Source: JAGGTJ01 sp964457545 (GTDB taxonomy: Bacteria > Desulfobacterota > DSM-4660 > Desulfatiglandales > Desulfatiglandaceae). Taken from it: 64,000 nt of DNA. The stretch spans positions 186,001 to 250,000 of the forward strand of contig CAYWEN010000016.1 of assembly GCA_964457545.1 (NCBI GenBank), written 5' to 3'. The notes under the pieces are model-generated. The model did no database searches. It was not told where the DNA came from and saw only the letters and a list, made by a program, of their open reading frames with translations. This document shows, in pieces, positions 8,663 to 16,985 of the stretch; within the stretch, counting starts at the first letter, position 1; every line of letters begins with the position of its first letter. Position numbers and translations under genes: made by a program.

Positions 8663-8806
8663 CCGGTTTCCAGTTCATAAATGAGAACTGCTGGGCAATA
8701 TCAAGGGAATCAAGAAATTACACAGAGGTACACAGACATCCCACAAAAAATCCCGCAGATTGACACAAAAGATTGTGCAAAAAAGACTTTTATGGATGGA
8801 AACGAG
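8663..8806 (+). repeat. Dispersed intergenic repeat, copy A
   Basis: Reference copy of a degenerate repeat of about 145 bp. Landmarks in order: GGTTTCCAGTTCATAAATGA, GGGCAATATCAAGGGAATCA, AATCCCGCAGATTGACAC, GATTGTGCAAAA and TTTATGGATGGAAACGAG. The same landmarks occur in the same order at 13853-13998 (-) and 35449-35587 (+), and more diverged at 41950-42096 (-) and 61941-62035 (+). It includes ACACAGAGGTACACAG, a phrase common in bacterial intergenic repeats. Function unknown. Confidence 0.7.
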
Positions 8807-9229
8807 ATAATTCTGACAATATCAAGAGGAATCGGGCAAGTCCGAAAATTGACCTGCCTTCTGTGTCAGACAGCAGATTCTTAACATCGTGAAAAACAGC
8901 CATTCATTGAGCAGAAAACAAGATAACTGTGACGTTTGCTGGTTCACAAGGTTTTAGAGTTTAAGAAAAAGACTATAAGATTGTTAGTCATTCTCTTAAA
9001 ATCCAAAACATAAAAGAACAAACATCGTGCAGGATATTCGACTCTATTCACAAACAAGGAAGGCAAAGATTTTAGCTGCAGAAAAAACCTGTCTCTTTCA
9101 AAACAGTCCAGGATTTGCCACAAAAGGCCTTAAAATGCCCTCCGCACCCCTGCATTGATACACTACATGTCCAGACAGTAAAGTCCTGCAAGGGAAATTA
9201 TCAGACAATCTTTTTGCAATCAAGAAGAA

Positions 9230-9260
9230 ACTTCCTCATGCATACAACACATGAGGAAGT
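9230..9260 (-). terminator. Rho-independent terminator of aprBA
   Basis: ACTTCCTCATG (9230-9240) and CATGAGGAAGT (9250-9260) form a perfect 11-bp stem with a 9-nt loop. On the minus strand it is followed by TTCTTCTTG. It lies 41 nt past the aprA stop codon, so aprBA and qmoAB are separate transcripts or the hairpin attenuates read-through. Confidence 0.8.
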
Positions 9261-9300
9261 CCCTTTACTTCAAGGTATTGAAGCGAGCAGAATCAGTGTA

Positions 9301-11184
9301 TTAAACACCGGGAATATTCCATACATCCCGTTTCATCATTTCCCATTCACCCTTATCCGGATCAAACCGACAGTTGGCAAAACAATGCCAGTTGTCTTCA
9401 TCCATCTTGGGTGTATCTGACCTGTAGTAATAGCCTGGCCATCTCGTCTCTGTACGGAACAGCATGGTACGCACATGTGCTTCAGCCTGCATCATCCTGT
9501 GAACGTTTTCCCAGCATCTTTCAAGCTGGTAAATGTCCTTTGCTCCCAGTTTTTCTGCATCCTCTTTCAGAAAAACAAAGAGTTCCATAGCCCTTTCCAG
9601 TAAGGCCTTGCTGGTCTTGAATGCAGCAGTAACACCACCTGCGTACTCATCCATAATCTTTTGCAGACGATGCATGAATTGCATGGGAAGGATATAGTTA
9701 GGATTAATTTCTTCGGCTGTGGTTTCATTGCAATGAGCGGCAAAGGTATCCAGAGGAGCAAGAATTTTTGCCTTCAATTCTTCAACCTTAGCTCCATCAA
9801 CATTAGGTTCTGAACCCTTCTCCACTATGTACTTGATAGCAGCCTTCCCTGCTATACGTCCTTCAGCATGAGAACCGGAAGAGAATTTATGGCTGGATGC
9901 ACCAGATGCATCACCTGCAGCAAACAGTCCATCAACTGTAGTCATATTGGCATATCCCCACTTATAGGGAGTATCCATATCTTCAGGTCCGCTTACCCAT
10001 GCACCGGATGCGCCGGAATGGGAACCAATAAAGTAAGGTTCGCATGCTGCAATCTCAGAATGCTTTTCCTCTGGTTTTACATTCATTGCTGCCCACAGAT
10101 GTGCCTGGGAAATGGTCATATCCAGAAAATCTTCCCATGCCTCGGATTCCAGTTCCTTCATCTTTTTCTTGAAGGCCTTGGGGTCATCTTTGTACTGATC
10201 GGCAAGTTTTTGAATAGCTTCATGGGTCTCCATGTACAGAGGTCCCAATCCAGCATCAACATCAAGCATACCGAGGTAATTTCTCAGGTTGGCAGGAATT
10301 GGCTTGGCCAGTCCATAAGGAGCCCAATTCTGAAGCTCATCCTTTCTTACGGCCATGTATTCTCCGCCTTCAGCACTAATTGCCCTGGACTTGAACAGCA
10401 GGAACCATGCACCAACCGGTCCATATGCATCTTTAAACCTTACAGGGATAAAACGTACTTCCTGACAGGTCATTTCTGCACCAGCCTTGATTGTAAAATA
10501 GGCACTTGAACCGCTATTAAAGGGAGGATACCAGGATCGTCCAAAACCTTCACCAATAGACCTGGGACGAAAGATATGTACTGCACCTCCCATGGTAGCT
10601 ATAGTTGCCTTTGCCTTGAACACGTAAAATTTTTCTTCCCTTGTACTGAATCCCAGGGCCCCTACACACCTGTTTCCATCCATAAGAGGCTCTACAATAA
10701 AGACCCTTTCAAAGATCTCTCCACCTGCATCAGCAATGGCATTCTTGGCAGCTTCCGCAACAATGATTTTATAGGATTCACCGTTTATCATAAGCTGCCA
10801 ACGGCCCTCATGTACGTATTTACCGTTTTCATCTTTCCATATCTTGAGGCCCCATTTTTCAAACAGGTGCACAGATGAATCCACATGACGTGCAATATTA
10901 AAGACCAGATCCTCTCTGGATATTCCCATCAGGTCCTGACGAACGTAACGGACATAGTCTTCAACAGTATTATCACCGTCTTTGATGCCAATATACTGGT
11001 TAATGGCCGAAAGGCCCATGGCTACAGCACCACTTCTGTCAAGAGCAGCCTTGTCTACAAGGGTAACCTTAAGACCATTTTTCTTGGCCCAGTAAGCTGC
11101 CTCTGTAGCCGCTCCACATGCAGAAAAACCCCCACCGAGAATCAGAAGATCAGTGTTGACTTCTACTGTTTCAAAATTTGCCAT
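9301..11184 (-). CDS. aprA: Adenylylsulfate (APS) reductase alpha subunit
   Basis: AprA is the FAD subunit that reduces adenosine 5'-phosphosulfate to sulfite and AMP in dissimilatory sulfate reduction, in the cytoplasm with AprB. The 627-residue protein has the N-terminal FAD motif LLILGGGFSACGAATEAA and DRSGAVAMGLSAINQYIG. The catalytic region is represented by REDLVFNIARHVDSSVHLFE, and HKFSSGSHAEGRIAGKAAIK occurs towards the FAD-domain end. The C-terminus WPGYYYRSD is typical of Apr alpha subunits. GGAGG stands just before the ATG at 11184. It is 20 nt downstream of aprB, and a strong terminator follows. Confidence 0.97.
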   Translation of the reverse strand: MANFETVEVNTDLLILGGGFSACGAATEAAYWAKKNGLKVTLVDKAALDRSGAVAMGLSAINQYIGIKDGDNTVEDYVRYVRQDLMGISREDLVFNIARHVDSSVHLFEKWGLKIWKDENGKYVHEGRWQLMINGESYKIIVAEAAKNAIADAGGEIFERVFIVEPLMDGNRCVGALGFSTREEKFYVFKAKATIATMGGAVHIFRPRSIGEGFGRSWYPPFNSGSSAYFTIKAGAEMTCQEVRFIPVRFKDAYGPVGAWFLLFKSRAISAEGGEYMAVRKDELQNWAPYGLAKPIPANLRNYLGMLDVDAGLGPLYMETHEAIQKLADQYKDDPKAFKKKMKELESEAWEDFLDMTISQAHLWAAMNVKPEEKHSEIAACEPYFIGSHSGASGAWVSGPEDMDTPYKWGYANMTTVDGLFAAGDASGASSHKFSSGSHAEGRIAGKAAIKYIVEKGSEPNVDGAKVEELKAKILAPLDTFAAHCNETTAEEINPNYILPMQFMHRLQKIMDEYAGGVTAAFKTSKALLERAMELFVFLKEDAEKLGAKDIYQLERCWENVHRMMQAEAHVRTMLFRTETRWPGYYYRSDTPKMDEDNWHCFANCRFDPDKGEWEMMKRDVWNIPGV

Positions 11185-11204
11185 ATCTCTTATACCTCCT
11201 TTAC

Positions 11205-11639
11205 CTAAATTGTAGGTACTGCATCTAAACCAAGTGACGCAGGCTCTGTTGCAAGGGCCTCGCTGGCCAGATCATCATGTGTGGCAAACCCACCCAACGG
11301 ATCAGCAGAACCTTCTTCATTTGTCCTGATGGGGAATTTGAATCTCTTCATGCTGCCATCTCTGAATTTTACCGTCCACATGATATCCTGTGACCCACGC
11401 ATAGGCACGCAACTTGCGCCAAGAGGAATAAAATCTGCGTAACCACGAACATCCATTGCCTGCTGAGGACAAATCTTGACACAGCACTGACACTCCCAGC
11501 ATAAGGAAGGATCCCTGTTATAAGCCTTCATCTTTTCCTTATCCAGTACCATTAAGTCGTTTGGGCAGATATACATACATGCAGTCTTATCCTGCCCTTT
11601 GCAACCATCGCATTTTTCAGCAATTACAAAACTCGGCAT
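11205..11639 (-). CDS. aprB: Adenylylsulfate (APS) reductase beta subunit
   Basis: AprB is the ferredoxin-like partner of AprA and delivers electrons through two [4Fe-4S] clusters. The 144-residue protein starts MPSFVIAEKCDGCKGQDKTA and carries CDGCKG-x6-CMYICP and CWECQCCVKICP, the two cluster motifs of the family. The C-terminal tail that wraps around AprA is present (FKFPIRTNEEGSADPLGGF). The ATG at 11639 has AGGAGG at ideal spacing; the longer frame from 11666 has no support. An FNR/CRP-like palindrome lies about 50 bp upstream of the start. Confidence 0.97.
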   Translation of the reverse strand: MPSFVIAEKCDGCKGQDKTACMYICPNDLMVLDKEKMKAYNRDPSLCWECQCCVKICPQQAMDVRGYADFIPLGASCVPMRGSQDIMWTVKFRDGSMKRFKFPIRTNEEGSADPLGGFATHDDLASEALATEPASLGLDAVPTI

Positions 11640-11689
11640 TGTTATACCTCCTAAAATTTGGTGCATTCAACTTCTGCTTTAATAACATC

Positions 11690-11703
11690 TTGACTTTAGT
11701 CAA
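11690..11703. promoter_or_regulatory. FNR/CRP-type palindrome upstream of aprBA
   Basis: TTGACTTTAGTCAA is an inverted repeat TTGAC-N4-GTCAA, with the same spacing as the FNR box TTGAT-N4-ATCAA. It ends 51 bp before the aprB ATG. CRP/FNR-family regulators such as HcpR have been predicted to control sat and apr genes in sulfate reducers; assigning this site to one is inference. No other perfect copy was seen in the window. Confidence 0.5.
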
Positions 11704-12024
11704 TTTCAACCCATCCATTTTTGCCTATTATTCGGAACATAACAAAAATCCCATCCTTAATAATGGCATCAATAGATTTTGAACCACAAGGTTATTGTTC
11801 ATTGAATCTGTACAAAAATGAACAAGTTTAAAACAGACTCTTTTAATCCGGCATCACCTCCTTTGTAAGGATTATTCGCAAATGTGAATGAGAGTACCTT
11901 TAATTATTGATATCTGCCTTGCAAATGTCCTTGATTCGGGTTCAACAAGATCTGATCTGAGCAGATCTGTTTCAGACACTGGCAAATGCATCTGTGAACT
12001 CATTTCATCCACATCCTCTGGCAA

Positions 12025-12053
12025 GTTTCAAGGGGACTTACACCCCTTGAAAC
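12025..12053 (-). terminator. Strong hairpin after sat
   Basis: GTTTCAAGGGG (12025-12035) pairs perfectly with CCCCTTGAAAC (12043-12053), with a 7-nt loop, 12 nt past the sat stop codon. There is no T-run after it on the minus strand, so it may stabilise the sat mRNA or need Rho rather than being a classic terminator. Confidence 0.6.
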
Positions 12054-12064
12054 CGTTACATGTT

Positions 12065-13315
12065 TTATTTTTTCTTCACCTCTCCTGTTGCTGCTCCGTG
12101 GAGTTTTATCTCTACCTTATCCTTGTCTTCTATGCCCTGATAGTATGCCTTTAATATCTCCACCACCTCAGGTCTTGAAAATTTCGAGGAAATATTTCCG
12201 CCCTCGGAAAGGGTCTTTCTTACCATTGTTCCAGAAAGAAGTATCCTGTCGTCTTTACCATGAGGACATGTTTTCATGGAAGCCATACCATCACACTTGT
12301 TGCAGTAGAAGGTCCAGTCGATATTCATATTCTGGCATTTAAGAGCACCGGCTGGAATTTGGTCAAATATCTTTTGAGCATCAAATGGTCCGTAATAATC
12401 ACCTACACCAGCATGATCACGCCCTATAATCATATGAGTACAACCATAGTTTTGACGAAATACAGCATGAAGCAAGGCTTCTCTGGGACCAGCATAACGC
12501 ATCTCCATAGGATATCCACCCTGAAGCACAGTACCCTTGACAAAGTAGTTGTCAACCAGGGCCTGAATAGCCTTTACACGGACATCTGCCGGAATATCAC
12601 CCGGTTTCAGCTTTCCAACCAGCTGATGGATGTAAACACCATCCATAGTTTCAATTGCTATCTTGGCAAGATACTCATGAGAACGATGCATGGGATTTCG
12701 TGTCTGAAATGCGGCCACACGTTTCCATCCCAAATCATCAAACATCTTTCTTGTTTCTGCCGGTCTGTGATACAGGCCTTTAAAACGTTCAGGATAATAG
12801 CTCTCGCTTATGACCTTCACAGGACCAGCAAGATTGTATTTGCCCTGAGCCATTACCTTTTGCACACCTGGATGTTCTTCATCCGTAGTGGTATACACGG
12901 CCTTGCATTCATATTCCTTGTCTATGGTGTATTTTTCTTCCACCTTCATTGTGGCAATGGCAGTACCGGTTTCATCATCTACCAGGGCAATTTCATCACC
13001 TTCCTTTACGTCCTCATCGTCTGTAGACACAGTGATAGGGATAGGCCAAAACGTGCCATCCTCCATTGTGAAATTATCGCAGACACCTTTCCAGTCCGCC
13101 TTGGACATAAAACCCTTCAGAGGTGTAAAGGCCCCAATTCCTAACATCACAAGGTCTGATGTCTCTCTTGATGTTATTCTGATTTGCTTGAGAGACTGTG
13201 CCTTTTCGGTTTCAAGTTTCAGCTCCTCACCTTCCAACAACAAAGGCATAAGTTTTTCTTCTTTACCATGTGGTGCAATAGGACCCTGATATACTGCTTT
13301 CACTTTTTCTGACAT
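12065..13315 (-). CDS. sat: Dissimilatory sulfate adenylyltransferase (ATP sulfurylase)
   Basis: Sat activates sulfate with ATP to APS and pyrophosphate, the first step of sulfate respiration. The 416-residue length fits the family. Active-site motifs are clear: QTRNPMHRSHEY (the QxRNP nucleotide motif) near residue 200 and GRDHAGVGDYYGPFDAQ near 295. Close to the C-terminus CNKCDGMASMKTCPHG looks like the metal-binding cysteine motif of prokaryotic Sat, followed by LSGTMVRKTLSEG. The ATG at 13315 is preceded by GGGGGAG at good spacing. It is upstream of aprBA on the same strand, the usual partner for APS reduction. Confidence 0.97.
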   Translation of the reverse strand: MSEKVKAVYQGPIAPHGKEEKLMPLLLEGEELKLETEKAQSLKQIRITSRETSDLVMLGIGAFTPLKGFMSKADWKGVCDNFTMEDGTFWPIPITVSTDDEDVKEGDEIALVDDETGTAIATMKVEEKYTIDKEYECKAVYTTTDEEHPGVQKVMAQGKYNLAGPVKVISESYYPERFKGLYHRPAETRKMFDDLGWKRVAAFQTRNPMHRSHEYLAKIAIETMDGVYIHQLVGKLKPGDIPADVRVKAIQALVDNYFVKGTVLQGGYPMEMRYAGPREALLHAVFRQNYGCTHMIIGRDHAGVGDYYGPFDAQKIFDQIPAGALKCQNMNIDWTFYCNKCDGMASMKTCPHGKDDRILLSGTMVRKTLSEGGNISSKFSRPEVVEILKAYYQGIEDKDKVEIKLHGAATGEVKKK

Positions 13316-13852
13316 ACAAACTCCCCCTTAACTTCTTATGTTGTTATGTTTTACTTTTATCTGTTATCTGCAAAACAAATCTGAAAAAACATGATTAACA
13401 GCATGAAACCATCTCTTCAGGCATCTGTTTTTCACGCAATAACATGAGCCTTTTCCACAATACCCGTTTATGGCCCTGTGATATATGAAACCTGTGTTAC
13501 CAGGATAAATCATTCAGGGCAATTTGATGTCCTTAACATCTTATAAAAACATCTCATTTTAGAAACCGGATTCCTGACATACGCAAAGAACACAAGGTAG
13601 CGAGCCTTCAAATTCCTACACTCTCAGCAATAAATATGCCATGAATCAGCAAACACATATTGCAGGTCATTAACAAAAAAAATACAAAACAAGGAGAATG
13701 ATTCAGGGTAAGTGATTATAGTAATTTCATTAAAAGGCGTGTAACAGAAAAAACGGAGCAAGAAACGGAGGGACTTTGCCATTAATATGCAATAGCTTGA
13801 AAAACTGTTGTTTATTGTAAAATCCCGGCCAGGATATGTCTCTGTGGTTAAT

Positions 13853-13998
13853 CAGTTTCCATTCATCAATGGCCCTTTTGCACAATCTTTGGTTTCAATC
13901 TGCGGGATTCCTTGCGCGGTATGATACAGCACATCTCCGCATAATATCCTGATTTCTTGACCTTGTTCAGAAATTCTCATTTTTGGACGGGAAATCAG
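13853..13998 (-). repeat. Dispersed intergenic repeat, copy B
   Basis: On the minus strand it reads GATTTCCCGTCCAAAAATGA, then GGAATCCCGCAGATTGAAAC, GATTGTGCAAAAGGGCCA and TTGATGAATGGAAACTG. About four of five bases match copy A over the last 57 positions. It ends in AACCACAGAGACA. Confidence 0.7.
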
Positions 13999-14173
13999 AT
14001 AGTAAGCAAAATCCACTTCCGGATGAAAGCTGATTATGAGACTGTCAGTCAATAAAAATGCTTCAACCGATCTATGTGACCAATTTTACTGTTTTTTCAA
14101 TATTGCTCACATTATTTTGTATGGCCTTATGCCCTGTAAATTTGCGTACTGCACAGAACTGTCAGATCATGCA

Positions 14174-14223
14174 GCGCATGCCCGCCATATCGGGCAAAAA
14201 CGCCCGATATGGCGGGCATGCGC
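14174..14223. repeat. Perfect 22-bp inverted repeat (REP-like hairpin or terminator)
   Basis: The arms 14174-14195 and 14202-14223 are exact reverse complements with a 6-nt loop AAAAAC. They are much GC-richer than their surroundings. It lies 63 nt past the stop of the sigma-54 regulator and can act as a terminator for it. A related shorter hairpin, GGCAAAAATGCCCGATAA, follows at 14264-14281. Confidence 0.75.
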
Positions 14224-14285
14224 CAACATAACTATGCGAAAAAAAACAAAATATTTAATATAAGGCAAAAATGCCCGATAATAAG

Positions 14286-16847
14286 TTATGAAAGCCCTGT
14301 TTTTTTCATCTTGATATACAGCGTCTTCGGATTAATTCCCAATCTGGCTGCAACCTTTCCTCTGTGCCAGCGACACTCATTCAAGGTCTTCAATATAAAC
14401 TGTTTCTCAAATGCCTGTATGGCTTTTTGCAGATTTGTTTCTGTAATATCAACAAGATTATTGTCTATCGTTGCTGTACCATTGTTTACGATCTCAATAT
14501 CTTCCCTGTTTAAAAAGTCCAGATTTCCTACAGCAAGATATCTTTGCAGTGCGCTCTGCAACTCACGCACATTCCCTGGCCACCTGTAATTGACTAAAAT
14601 ATCCATATATCTTGCAGGCATGCTGACCGGTTTTTTATCTTTTGTATAAAGTTTTAAAAAATGTTCAACAAGCAATGGTATATCTTCTTTGCGCTCTCTC
14701 AACGGAGCAATTGTTATGGGAATCACACTGATTCTGTAATAAAAATCTTCTCTGATCAGACCTTCTGCAACCATATTTGCAAAATTACGGTTGGTTGCAG
14801 CAATTACGCGAAAATTTGATTTAAACAGCCTGGTATCCCCAACAGGAGTATATTCGCCACTCTCAAGTGCCCGAAGAAATTTAACCTGCATATTAAGACT
14901 GAGTTCAGCCACCTCATCCAAAAACAGCGTGCCCTTGTTGGCAGCATGAAGCAAACCGCTCTTGTCTGAATATGCCCCTGTAAACGAGCCCTTACGATGA
15001 CCAAAAAATTCACTTTCAGCTATGTCTTCAGGAATTGCCCCGCAATTTATTACCACAAACGGTTTATCTGCCTTGTCACTCATGTCGTGAATGGCTCTGG
15101 CAACCAAATCCTTGCCTGTACCCGATTCTCCAAGCACAAGAACATTGGCATCAGAGGCCGCTGCCTTCAGAATCAATTCATACACCTTCTGCATTGGAGG
15201 ACTTTTCCCTATAATACCACTGAATTTGTAGCGTTCTTTAATGCTGTTCTTTAATTTTATATTCTCCTTTCTCAGCTTTTCAGTTTCTTCCTGCATACTT
15301 TTTTCCCACAAGACCTGATCCGTAACGTCTCTTATGGTAGCAAGAATGCCGGGTTTGGATTTTAAACGAATAACGCTTCTGTTTACAGCAAGCCATATCT
15401 CTTTTCCTTCGCCGGTTACCGCTGTAAGCCAGGGAATTGAATCCATATCAGGATCCTGGCACTCCGTATCAAATATCTTCAGAGCCATTTCCCTGAAATG
15501 CTTGTCAAAAAGTTCAGACACATCTCTTCCTACAAGTCTGTCCGCACTGTCGTAAGCAAATATCTGAACAAAGGCATTGTTGACAAAAACAATCTTTCTG
15601 TCCTGAACAAGCACAACACCATCTGCCACAGATTCAGTAAGATTGCGATACAGCAATTCCCTTTCTTCCACATCTTTTTGAGCAGTTTTCAAATCACTTA
15701 AGTCACGTAAAATAGACAGCTTGGAAACAGTACCATCCTTTTCCTTTAAAGGGGTTTCAAGGATATCGTATGTCTTGCCATTCCATGGAAAATCCAATTC
15801 CCTGTGTACAGTATGACCGGACAGAACATATTCAAGGCCACATGAAGGACAGGGAGTATCCCGATTGTAAAAATATTCATAACATGTCTTGTTGTTAACC
15901 AAACCGAATTCTTTTTCAAAGGAAGGATTGATATATTCTATTGTGTAATGATCTGTTATCTTACATACCATATCCTCCATTGATTTAAGGATATTGACTA
16001 TGGCCTTGCCCTCAATGCGCAGAGACTCCTCTGCAAGGACACGTTCTGCAATCCTGCCTATCCTCTCTCCAATAACCTTAAGCAGGTTTATTTCTCTTTG
16101 AAGAAAAAATGCACGATGATTTTCCGGCTGTTCCAAATAAAAGAGCTCTATTGTTCCTCCCCATTCACCGTTCACCTGAATGTCACACGCATATCTCCAT
16201 GGCGTTATCTTAAAATTCTGGCTTATGAACTCCTGATATCCCATAGATATCCTGGCACAGGTAATTTCAGGGTGTTGGCAGGCAGGAGGAATAAGATTCA
16301 CAATCCCCTGCAGAATCTCATCCAGTGAGGTTCCGGGACGCTCCCGGACTGCCGCAATACCATACAGACATTGCAACTCCTTAATACGTTGATCAAATTC
16401 ATGTTTAAGATTATTGTATTGATTTCTAATGTTGGTTATAGGTGCGCTGTCTGTTATCTCTATTATCAGCGCCCTGATTTGAAGGGCAAGCAGGTAGTAA
16501 TTGTCATGGTTTTCAGAAACAATGGCAGCGCCGGCCTCGAACAGCTTTACATGCGTTTCATACCCTGTTTTTTCTTTACAGTAAACAATAACGGAAATAT
16601 GCTGCTCTGTGCCCATCATCTTTAACTTATGCAAAAATACAAGACACGCATCACTGTCATTATCCATGACAAACACAATAATATCAGGCTGATGAGCCCT
16701 GACCATGTCTAATGTCCATTCATAGGTGCATATAAATATTATACTATCCGGCAAATGTGTTTTTAATTGGCTGACCATACTGTTTGTTGCCTCAAGGCTG
16801 GGAACCACAATCAGTATGCCAGATAAACGATCTGTTTGTACCGCCAT
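14286..16847 (-). CDS. Sigma-54-dependent transcriptional activator with PAS domains and degenerate receiver
   Basis: An NtrC-type activator of sigma-54 promoters, 853 residues. Order: receiver-like domain (1-125), GAF-like region (about 150-280), two PAS domains (about 285-395, containing DTPCPSCGLEY, and 405-515), AAA+ domain (about 560-790) and a Fis-type helix-turn-helix at the C-terminus. The AAA+ part has Walker A GESGTGKD, the sigma-54 contact loop GAFTGA and LFLDEV. The receiver lacks the usual acidic pair after strand 1 (ILIVVPSLE), so it is probably not phosphorylated; signals likely enter through GAF/PAS. The ATG at 16847 follows GAGGTG by 9 nt; the TTG at 16889 has no site. Target genes are unknown. 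Confidence 0.9.
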   Translation of the reverse strand: MAVQTDRLSGILIVVPSLEATNSMVSQLKTHLPDSIIFICTYEWTLDMVRAHQPDIIVFVMDNDSDACLVFLHKLKMMGTEQHISVIVYCKEKTGYETHVKLFEAGAAIVSENHDNYYLLALQIRALIIEITDSAPITNIRNQYNNLKHEFDQRIKELQCLYGIAAVRERPGTSLDEILQGIVNLIPPACQHPEITCARISMGYQEFISQNFKITPWRYACDIQVNGEWGGTIELFYLEQPENHRAFFLQREINLLKVIGERIGRIAERVLAEESLRIEGKAIVNILKSMEDMVCKITDHYTIEYINPSFEKEFGLVNNKTCYEYFYNRDTPCPSCGLEYVLSGHTVHRELDFPWNGKTYDILETPLKEKDGTVSKLSILRDLSDLKTAQKDVEERELLYRNLTESVADGVVLVQDRKIVFVNNAFVQIFAYDSADRLVGRDVSELFDKHFREMALKIFDTECQDPDMDSIPWLTAVTGEGKEIWLAVNRSVIRLKSKPGILATIRDVTDQVLWEKSMQEETEKLRKENIKLKNSIKERYKFSGIIGKSPPMQKVYELILKAAASDANVLVLGESGTGKDLVARAIHDMSDKADKPFVVINCGAIPEDIAESEFFGHRKGSFTGAYSDKSGLLHAANKGTLFLDEVAELSLNMQVKFLRALESGEYTPVGDTRLFKSNFRVIAATNRNFANMVAEGLIREDFYYRISVIPITIAPLRERKEDIPLLVEHFLKLYTKDKKPVSMPARYMDILVNYRWPGNVRELQSALQRYLAVGNLDFLNREDIEIVNNGTATIDNNLVDITETNLQKAIQAFEKQFILKTLNECRWHRGKVAARLGINPKTLYIKMKKTGLS

Positions 16848-16985
16848 ATCAAAAAACACCTCATCAATCACCAGAAACCCGTTTGTCAAGGCCTTTCTTT
16901 CCCGAACCCTGCATTACATGAAAGAGGTATCCCCGGGAAATCAAATTTAAAAACCCGATCCCGAAAGGCATCATTTCATCAAAAG

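Larger units (their letters stand above)
8522..9300. other. 779-bp gap between aprA and qmoA
   Basis: It holds one full copy of the dispersed repeat (8663-8806) and the aprA terminator (9230-9260). The 67-codon plus-strand frame at 8681-8884 is largely the repeat and is not called. No clear sigma-70 promoter for qmoA was found by eye. Confidence 0.5.
11640..12064. other. 425-bp gap between sat and aprB
   Basis: It contains the hairpin after sat (12025-12053) and the palindrome at 11690-11703 in front of aprB. No gene is visible. AprBA probably have their own promoter here. Confidence 0.5.
13316..14285. other. 970-bp gap upstream of sat
   Basis: It holds one copy of the dispersed repeat (13853-13998, minus), a large perfect hairpin (14174-14223) and presumably the sat promoter, which I could not pin down. 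The 66-codon minus frame at 13852-14052 is the repeat and is not called. Confidence 0.5.

Noticed and set aside
13852..14052. 66-codon minus-strand frame upstream of sat
   Set aside because: It is copy B of the dispersed repeat; the similar frame at 8681-8884 is copy A. The shared peptide (IPQIETKDCAKG-like) reflects the repeat, not a gene.
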